Made by a program: the position numbers and the translations under genes. Below are positions 34,511 through 39,788 of a stretch of 39,788 bases of DNA, piece by piece. Where the stretch lies: the NCBI GenBank assembly GCA_964415525.1, contig CAYQAS010000032.1:1-39788 (forward strand), read 5' to 3'. Source of the stretch: CAZPUI01 sp964415525. Lineage in GTDB: Bacteria > Acidobacteriota > Holophagae > Holophagales > Holophagaceae. Within the stretch, counting starts at the first letter, position 1. The number at the start of each line of letters is the position of its first letter. The notes below the pieces were generated by a model. That model ran no database searches. It saw nothing but the letters and a program-made list of their open reading frames with translations, and was not told the origin of the DNA.

Positions 34511-35200
34511 CTACTCCACCAGCCGATAGCCCACGCCCAGCTCCGTCTGGAAGTGGCGCGGGCGGGCCGGATCCGCCTCTAGCTTCTGCCGGAGCTGGTT
34601 CATGTAGACCCGCAGGTAGTGCGTCTGCTGGAGGTTGGTGATGCCCCAGACTTCCTTGAGCAGTTGGTTGTGGGTGAGCACCTTGCCGGGGTGGCGCAGC
34701 ATCGCCGCCAGGAGCTTGAACTCGTTGGGGGTCAGGTGGACTTTCTCACCCGCGCGGGTCACGGTGCGGTTCTCCAGGTCCACGCGGATCTCCCCGATCT
34801 CTACCACCGGGTTGCCCGTGGGTGTCGCGGCGCGAGTGCGCAGGGCCACCCGGATGCGGGCCACGAGCTCCCGCGTGCCGAAGGGCTTGGTGAGGTAGTC
34901 GTTGGCCCCGGCTTCCAGGGCTTCGACCTTGTCGTCCTCCTTGCCCCGGGCGCTGATGACGATGATCGGGGTTTCGCACCAGATCCGCAGCCGCGGCACG
35001 ACCTCCAGGCCGTCCCGATCCGGAAGGCCCAGGTCCAGCAGGATCGCCTCCGGGCGGTGGCTCAGGGCCAGACGCTCGCCCTCCTCTGCGGTGGTGGCGG
35101 TGAGGACGCGGTAGCCGTGGGACTTCAGGGCCGCACCCAGGAATCTCAGCAGCTGCGGCTCGTCATCGATCACCAGGATCAGGGGATCGTCAGCACTCAT
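34511..35200 (-). CDS. kdpE: KdpE response regulator
   Basis: A 229-residue OmpR-type response regulator that activates kdp transcription on phosphorylation by KdpD. The receiver domain (1-120) has the acidic pocket Asp12-Asp13, phosphoacceptor Asp56 in ILLDLGLPDRDG and the conserved Lys in DYLTKPFG. The winged-helix DNA-binding domain (about 130-229) contains LTPNEFKLLAAMLRHPGKV and GVGYRLVE. The start at 35200 (MSADDPLILVIDDE) has GAGGAT upstream and overlaps the kdpD stop by 11 bp, as in coupled kdpDE pairs. The open frame above this start is inside kdpD and rejected. Confidence 0.94.
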   Translation of the reverse strand: MSADDPLILVIDDEPQLLRFLGAALKSHGYRVLTATTAEEGERLALSHRPEAILLDLGLPDRDGLEVVPRLRIWCETPIIVISARGKEDDKVEALEAGANDYLTKPFGTRELVARIRVALRTRAATPTGNPVVEIGEIRVDLENRTVTRAGEKVHLTPNEFKLLAAMLRHPGKVLTHNQLLKEVWGITNLQQTHYLRVYMNQLRQKLEADPARPRHFQTELGVGYRLVE

Positions 35201-37886
35201 GGTCCAGATCCTCGCATGGTGCGGCGGGGGGCGTCCCCTGGTAGGGGAGCGAGACAACGAACTGGGCGCCACCCTGGGGGCGGTTGTGCACCTGGATCCG
35301 TCCCTCGTGTGCGACGGTAATGGCCTGACAGATGGCGAGGCCCAGGCCCGCCCCGCTCCCGGCACTCGGCCCCGGAAGCCGGAACAGTTTCTCGAAGATG
35401 CGCGTCTCGAAGCCTTCGGGAATGCCGGGGCCGTGATCGCTCACCAGCAGCGTCGTGCCCATGCCCGTGCTATGGACCTGGATCTCCACGGGTTGATTCG
35501 CAGGGGAGAACTTCAAGGCGTTCTCCACCAGATTGATCAGGAGCTGTTCCAGCAGGAGGGTATCCCCGTGGAAGAGGGTGCCTGCGGGCTCCACGGCCAC
35601 GGCAATCGTCCTTCCCTCCGACGGGCGTCCCAGGTGCGCGAGGGCCGTTTCCACCACCTCCTCCGCGGGCAGCCATTCCCGCCGGGGGACGAGGTTGCCG
35701 GCCTCCAGCCGGGTCAGATCGAGCAGGTTGCTCACCAGCCGGTGCATGCGGAAAGCCTCGTCCTGAATGGTGCCGAGGAGGGCGGCTCGCTCGGGTTCGG
35801 TCAGGACGCCAGGATCCTCGATCAGGGTCGTCGAGGCGCCGGTGATGCCTGCCAGCGGGGTGCGGAGGTCATGGGAGACGGAGGAGAGCAGGGCGCTGCG
35901 CAACTCCTCCCGCTCCACACGGAGCCGCGTGGCGTGGGCCTCCGTCGAGAGTCGGGCCCGCTCGAGGGCCATGGCCGTCTGGTTGGCGAAGCTCTCCAGG
36001 AGGTGGCGCTGGTCAGGCTCCTGCCAAAGGGGGCCTTCCTCGCTTTGGAGCGCCATCACCCCCAGGATGCTTCGAGCGCCTTTGAGGGGCAAAAAGAGGG
36101 CCCGGGAGGCCGGCAGCACGCCCGTCCCCTGACCCGCGGGCTGGCTGTGGTCGAAGGCCCACTGGGCGACCCCCCGGGTGGCTTCGTCCACGAAAGGATG
36201 GGCCTGACCGTCCACGGGTTCGAGACGCCCCTCATGGGTGGGGAGGTAGAAGGTGACCTGGGTCTGGAACTGGGTTTCCACCGCCCGCACGGCGCTGGCG
36301 ACGGTGTCGGTCTGATCTCCCGCCTGGACCAGCGCCTCTCCCAGGCGATAGAGGGCGAGGGTGCGCTGTTCCCGCTGCTGGGCGCGAATGGCCTGCTGCC
36401 GGACCCGTTCCGTCAGGTTGCCGATCACGAACCCCATGCCCAGCATGATGGCGAAGGTGCCGAGGTGCCGGACGTCCCCCACCGCGAAGGTGAACCGGGG
36501 CGGGATGAAGAAGAAGTCGAAGGCCAAGACCGCCAGAGCAGAGGTCGCCAGGGCCGCATTTCGACCGTGGCGGATGGCGGCCACGAGGATGGGAATGGTG
36601 AAGAGCATGACGATGTCCGCCAGTTCCACGCGACCATGGAGCAGGAGCCCGAGGAGCGTGGGCGCGGCCACGTAGGCGGTGCAGAGGCTCAAGACCGCGA
36701 ATCCGGGCCAGCGCGATGGCACGGGGCGCGGGAGCTGGGTTGGGGCCTTGGAAGGGTCGAGGGGCACCACGTGCACATGGATCCGCTCGGCCTGGAGAGA
36801 GAGTTCTCCCAGCAGCCCGCCCTGCAGGCGCTCCAGCCAACGGGGGCGATCCGAGCGGCCGATGAGGATCTGGGTGACGTTCCGCATGCGGGCCAGGGTG
36901 AGCAGATCCTCGGCGAGGGTGGCATGTCCGGGGAGGGCGATGCCTTCGCCGCCGAGGCGCTCCACGAGCCTCAGGTGGGATTCGAGGTGCTCACGGTCGG
37001 CATCGGAGAGGCGCCGTCCGGCATCCACATAGACCGCGATCCAGGAGGCGCCCAGGGCATCCGCCATGCGACGGGTTTCGCGGATCAGCGTCTCGCTCGC
37101 AGGCCGAGGCGTGATGGCGACCATCAGGCGCTGCCCCGCCGCCCAGGTCTCCTGGATGCCCTGATCCTCGCGGTAGCGCCGCATGTCCGCATCCACCAGC
37201 TCCGCCGTGCGCCGGAGGGCCAGCTCCCGCAGGGCCAGGAGGTTGCCCCGGCGGAAGAACCGCTCGACGGCATGCCGGGCCTGCTCCGGCAGGTAGACCT
37301 TGCCTTCGGCCAGTCGCCCGGTGAGCTCCTCCACGGAGATGTCCACCAGCTCCAGCTCGTCCGTCCGCTCCAGCACCGTATCGGGCAGGCGTTCCTGGAC
37401 GACGATGCCCGTGATCTGGGCCACCACCTCCTTGAGGCTCTCCAGGTGCTGGACATTCACCGTCGAATACACATCGATGCCCGCGTCCAGCAGCTCCATC
37501 ACGTCCTGCCAGCGCTTGGCATGGCGGCATCCCGGGGCGTTCGTGTGGGCCAGCTCGTCCATGAGGATCAGGCCTGGACGGCGCGTCAGGGCCGCGTCCA
37601 GGTCGAATTCCTCCAGGGTCACACCCCGGTAGACCGCCGCCTTGCGGGGCAGCAGCTCCAGGCCCTCCACCAGGGCGAGGGTCTCGGCGCGCCGATGCGT
37701 TTCCACGACACCCACCACCACATCCACACCCTCGGTACGGCGGCGCTGGGCTTCCTGGAGCATGGCGAAGGTCTTTCCGACGCCCGGGGCTGCCCCGAAG
37801 AACACCTTGAACCGGGCGCGAGAGGCCCGCGCCTCCTCGTCCTGGAGGCGCTTCAGCAGGGCTTCGGGATCGGGTCGATGGGGCAA
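35190..37886 (-). CDS. kdpD: KdpD sensor histidine kinase (TTG start)
   Basis: An 898-residue membrane sensor kinase controlling the Kdp K+ uptake system. The N-terminal KdpD domain has the Walker A motif FFGAAPGVGKT and the LILMDELAHTNAPG segment. A universal-stress-like domain follows (about 240-370), then four transmembrane helices (about 390-490), a GAF-like region, the dimerisation helix with phosphoacceptor His672 in SVSHDLRTPL, and an ATPase with DHGPGIP and GAGLGLAI. I choose the TTG at 37886 because GGAGG lies 5 nt before it and the product (MPHRPDPEALL) matches the E. coli N-terminus and length (894). The ATG at 38018 would overlap the upstream small gene by 97 bp. Overlaps kdpE. 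Confidence 0.93.
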   Translation of the reverse strand: MPHRPDPEALLKRLQDEEARASRARFKVFFGAAPGVGKTFAMLQEAQRRRTEGVDVVVGVVETHRRAETLALVEGLELLPRKAAVYRGVTLEEFDLDAALTRRPGLILMDELAHTNAPGCRHAKRWQDVMELLDAGIDVYSTVNVQHLESLKEVVAQITGIVVQERLPDTVLERTDELELVDISVEELTGRLAEGKVYLPEQARHAVERFFRRGNLLALRELALRRTAELVDADMRRYREDQGIQETWAAGQRLMVAITPRPASETLIRETRRMADALGASWIAVYVDAGRRLSDADREHLESHLRLVERLGGEGIALPGHATLAEDLLTLARMRNVTQILIGRSDRPRWLERLQGGLLGELSLQAERIHVHVVPLDPSKAPTQLPRPVPSRWPGFAVLSLCTAYVAAPTLLGLLLHGRVELADIVMLFTIPILVAAIRHGRNAALATSALAVLAFDFFFIPPRFTFAVGDVRHLGTFAIMLGMGFVIGNLTERVRQQAIRAQQREQRTLALYRLGEALVQAGDQTDTVASAVRAVETQFQTQVTFYLPTHEGRLEPVDGQAHPFVDEATRGVAQWAFDHSQPAGQGTGVLPASRALFLPLKGARSILGVMALQSEEGPLWQEPDQRHLLESFANQTAMALERARLSTEAHATRLRVEREELRSALLSSVSHDLRTPLAGITGASTTLIEDPGVLTEPERAALLGTIQDEAFRMHRLVSNLLDLTRLEAGNLVPRREWLPAEEVVETALAHLGRPSEGRTIAVAVEPAGTLFHGDTLLLEQLLINLVENALKFSPANQPVEIQVHSTGMGTTLLVSDHGPGIPEGFETRIFEKLFRLPGPSAGSGAGLGLAICQAITVAHEGRIQVHNRPQGGAQFVVSLPYQGTPPAAPCEDLDHEC

Positions 37887-37921
37887 GGTCGCCTCCGCAG
37901 GGACATGATGCGGCTTCGGAG

Positions 37922-38104
37922 CTACCTTCGCGATCCCAGGTTGTTGCAGATCCAGGCGACGAGCGGAACCCAGCCGAAGAAGATGAGGAGCCAGGCATCC
38001 CGGGAAGCCTTCGACCACTGGTGGTCCCGGCGGTAGTCGCTGGCACCACGGGTGGCGAGCACGCCGATGCCGAGGGCTAAGGGGAGGAACCAGGGCATGA
38101 CCAT
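37922..38104 (-). CDS. 60-residue two-helix membrane protein in the kdp operon
   Basis: Not recognised. The sequence has two hydrophobic segments (about residues 4-18 and 37-55) flanking a basic, charged loop (RGASDYRRDHQWSKASRD). It is not KdpF, which is about 29 residues with one helix and lies before kdpA. The ATG at 38104 follows the kdpC stop by 4 bp, and its ribosome-binding site (AAGGAAG) lies in the kdpC terminus, so translation is coupled. It ends 35 bp before the kdpD TTG. Position suggests a Kdp accessory or sensor partner (inference only). Confidence 0.65.
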   Translation of the reverse strand: MVMPWFLPLALGIGVLATRGASDYRRDHQWSKASRDAWLLIFFGWVPLVAWICNNLGSRR

Positions 38105-38108
38105 GGCG

Positions 38109-38675
38109 CTACTTCCTTTCCAAGGTGTCGAGGGCCAGATTCAGTTCGAGCACGTTCACCCGGGCGGGAATGAAGGCGCCGCGTTCCACATGGCGATCCA
38201 CCAGCGTGAGCACTGCGGCGAGGTCGAGGCCTCGCAGCCGTGCCACCCGGCCCGCCTGCCACCGGGCACCTTCGGGTGAGATGTGGGGGTCGAGGCCGCT
38301 GGCGCTGGCGGTCACGAGGTCCTGGGGGATCGGTTCGGTGTGATCGGGATGGGAAGCCTGGAGGGCCTTGATGCGGGTGGCGACGGCTTCCGCAAGGGCA
38401 GGATTGGACGGGGCCTGGTAGGAACCTCCGCTGGCCCCCGCGTGGGTGGGGAAGGTGGCCGTGGCGCTGGGACGTCCCCAGAAATAGCGGGGATCCTCTG
38501 TGGCTTGGGCCACGAGCCGAGAGCCGCGCACCTGGCCTTCCACGCGCAGGAGGCTGCCTCCGGCTTGCTTGGGAAAGGCGAGGCGGGCCGCAGCCGTGAT
38601 GGCCGCGGGATAGAGGAGGCCGGTGAGGAGGGTCAGGGCGCCGAAGGAGACGAGGAGGGGACGGAGCATGGTCAC
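38109..38675 (-). CDS. kdpC: KdpC, potassium-transporting ATPase subunit C
   Basis: A 188-residue subunit (E. coli 190) of the KdpFABC K+ pump; it anchors in the inner membrane by one N-terminal helix (about 5-30) with the rest periplasmic. Conserved blocks are VRGSRLVAQ, YFWGRPSATA, ASGGSYQAPSNP, DLVTASASGLDPHISPEGA and a C-terminal VNVLELNLALD. The GTG at 38675 overlaps the kdpB stop (GTGA); an ATG two codons on (38669) is an alternative. It sits between kdpB and the small membrane protein gene. Confidence 0.95.
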   Translation of the reverse strand: MTMLRPLLVSFGALTLLTGLLYPAAITAAARLAFPKQAGGSLLRVEGQVRGSRLVAQATEDPRYFWGRPSATATFPTHAGASGGSYQAPSNPALAEAVATRIKALQASHPDHTEPIPQDLVTASASGLDPHISPEGARWQAGRVARLRGLDLAAVLTLVDRHVERGAFIPARVNVLELNLALDTLERK

Positions 38676-39788
38676 ACCAGGCGGAAGGCGACGAGGAGCA
38701 GGTCGAGGGTCTTGATGCCGAGGAAGGGCACCATCAGCCCACCCAGGCCGTAGACGAGGAGGTTGCGCCGGAGCAGCTCGGCGGCGGGCATGGCGCGATA
38801 CGCCACGCCGCGCAGGGCCAGGGGAATCAGGGCCGCGATGATGAGGGCGTTGAAGATCACGGCAGAGAGCACCGCGCTCTCGGGGCTGTGCAGGCGCATC
38901 AGGTCCAGGGCCCGGAGCTGCGGGTAGATCAGCAGGAAGGCGGCGGGCAGGATGGCGAAATACTTCGCCACATCATTGGCGATGCTGAAGGTGGTCAGAG
39001 AGCCACGGGTCATCAGCATCTGCTTGCCGATGTGGACGATCTCGATGAGCTTCGTGGGATTGGAGTCCAGGTCCACCATGTTCCCGGCCTCTTTCGCGGC
39101 CTGGGTGCCGGTGTTCATCGCCACCGCCACGTCCGCCTGTGCCAGGGCCGGGGCGTCGTTGGTGCCGTCGCCGGTCATGGCCACGAGCCGGCCGCCCGCC
39201 TGGTAGTCACGGATCAGGCGCAGCTTTCGCTCCGGCGTGGCCTGAGCCAGGAAGTCGTCCACACCGGCCTCGGCGGCAATCGCGGCGGCGGTGAGCGGGT
39301 TGTCGCCCGTCACCATCACGGTCTTGATGCCCATGCGCCGCAGCTCCGCAAAGCGCTCCCGGATGCCGCCCTTGACGATGTCCTTGAGCTGGACCACGCC
39401 CAATACCGAGCAGGTGGGACCGCCCGGTCCCTGCGGGACCTCTGCGTCCCCCCTGGCACCCCCGCGTCCGTCGCGGCGCAGGTCCGCGCCGACCGCCGAT
39501 GCCTTGCCTGGGGCCGACATGGCCACGACGAGCGGGGTACCGCCCTCCCGGGCGATGCGCTCCGCGGCGGTTCGAACCTCCGCAGGGAACACCCCGCCTT
39601 CTGTCTCGATCCAGGCCGCCACGCTCTCCGTGGCTCCCTTGCGGATCTTCCGGCCCTCCAGGTCCACGCCGCTCATGCGGGTCTGGGCCGTGCAGGGCAC
39701 GAAGGTCATGTGGAGGCTCCCCAGCTCGCGCTGGCGCAGGCCGTAGGCCCCCTTGGCGAGCCCCGAGGGGCTGCGCCCCCCGGGCGTC
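38672..39788 (-). CDS. kdpB: KdpB, potassium-transporting P-type ATPase subunit B (5' part outside window)
   Basis: Only the C-terminal 372 or so residues are inside the window; the reading frame is open to the right edge, so the gene continues beyond it. It is the catalytic subunit that hydrolyses ATP. Visible blocks are TFVPCTAQTRMSGVDL, LKDIVKGGIRERF and TVMVTGDNPLTAAAIAAEAG. The hinge motif AMTGDGTNDAPALAQAD and the C-terminal helices (LHSPESAVLSAVIFNALIIA, GLGGLMVPFLGIKTLDLLL) follow. The DKTGT phosphorylation site lies off the window. Unusually, about 34 extra residues interrupt the nucleotide-binding domain between TPLVVA and VLGVVQ. Overlaps kdpC by 4 bp. Confidence 0.95.
   Translation of the reverse strand, partial: TPGGRSPSGLAKGAYGLRQRELGSLHMTFVPCTAQTRMSGVDLEGRKIRKGATESVAAWIETEGGVFPAEVRTAAERIAREGGTPLVVAMSAPGKASAVGADLRRDGRGGARGDAEVPQGPGGPTCSVLGVVQLKDIVKGGIRERFAELRRMGIKTVMVTGDNPLTAAAIAAEAGVDDFLAQATPERKLRLIRDYQAGGRLVAMTGDGTNDAPALAQADVAVAMNTGTQAAKEAGNMVDLDSNPTKLIEIVHIGKQMLMTRGSLTTFSIANDVAKYFAILPAAFLLIYPQLRALDLMRLHSPESAVLSAVIFNALIIAALIPLALRGVAYRAMPAAELLRRNLLVYGLGGLMVPFLGIKTLDLLLVAFRLV
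39407..39520 (-). repeat. In-frame palindromic GC-rich insertion in kdpB
   Basis: This segment encodes about 34 extra residues (Ser/Gly/Ala/Arg/Pro-rich, e.g. DLRRDGRGGARGDAEV) absent from E. coli KdpB, where TPLVV is followed almost at once by VLGV. The DNA holds interlocking inverted repeats: GGGACC (39416-39421), GGTCCC (39426-39431) and GGGACC (39435-39440). It has the look of a small palindromic element tolerated in frame. Only one copy is visible here. Confidence 0.6.

Noticed and set aside
35199..38036. 945-residue plus-strand open frame opposite kdpD
   Set aside because: Antisense shadow; kdpD motifs on the minus strand are unambiguous.
38669..38675. Alternative kdpC start at ATG 38669
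   Set aside because: Not excluded; the GTG at 38675 was kept because it overlaps the kdpB stop, but the difference is two residues.

Overview
The window is high-GC bacterial DNA in which almost every gene lies on the minus strand. Gene content suggests a Gram-negative member of the Acidobacteriota, probably Holophagae (Geothrix/Holophaga type). It has a very large TonB-dependent receptor with a carboxypeptidase-regulatory-like N-terminus, two beta-barrel proteins, a tricorn-type S41 protease, a tungsten-type aldehyde oxidoreductase and a Kdp system. The lineage is an inference; there is no rRNA or marker protein to prove it.

Positions 1-15.6 kb hold a pentose/xyloside utilisation region bracketed by two decayed transposase genes. 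Reading leftward, an outer-membrane block comes first: a beta-barrel protein, a 1149-residue TonB-dependent receptor and a second barrel protein. A catabolic block follows: araD-araB-araA with stop/start overlaps, a sodium:solute symporter and a secreted GH31 alpha-xylosidase-like enzyme carrying a PA14-like insert. Both blocks are preceded by the same 27-bp pair of abutting LacI/GalR-type operators (9182-9208 and 14489-14515), so they probably form one regulon. The regulator is not in the window. The suggested flow is oligosaccharide capture at the outer membrane, trimming in the periplasm, Na+-coupled uptake, and arabinose conversion to xylulose-5-phosphate.

Positions 15.6-16.3 kb hold a gene-poor stretch and a tRNA-Lys/tRNA-Glu operon with a visible promoter and two tandem intrinsic terminators. 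Positions 16.4-23.8 kb are mostly protein turnover and housekeeping: a tricorn-like S41 protease, a small divergent lipoprotein, a TatD-family hydrolase, an exported trypsin-like protease fused to TPRs, and an M29 aminopeptidase.

Positions 23.8-29.9 kb hold three tandem paralogous APC-superfamily permeases that closely resemble the potassium importer KimA. Positions 29.9-34.5 kb carry a DUF5655 protein, an aldehyde:ferredoxin oxidoreductase-family enzyme with an unusual cysteine cluster, and an M28 lipoprotein peptidase with Ig-like domains.

Positions 34.5-39.8 kb are the distal part of a kdp operon (kdpB partial, kdpC, an undescribed 60-residue membrane protein, kdpD, kdpE). KdpB contains an in-frame, GC-rich palindromic insertion. 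Together with the KimA-like trio, the right third of the window is rich in potassium-uptake functions.
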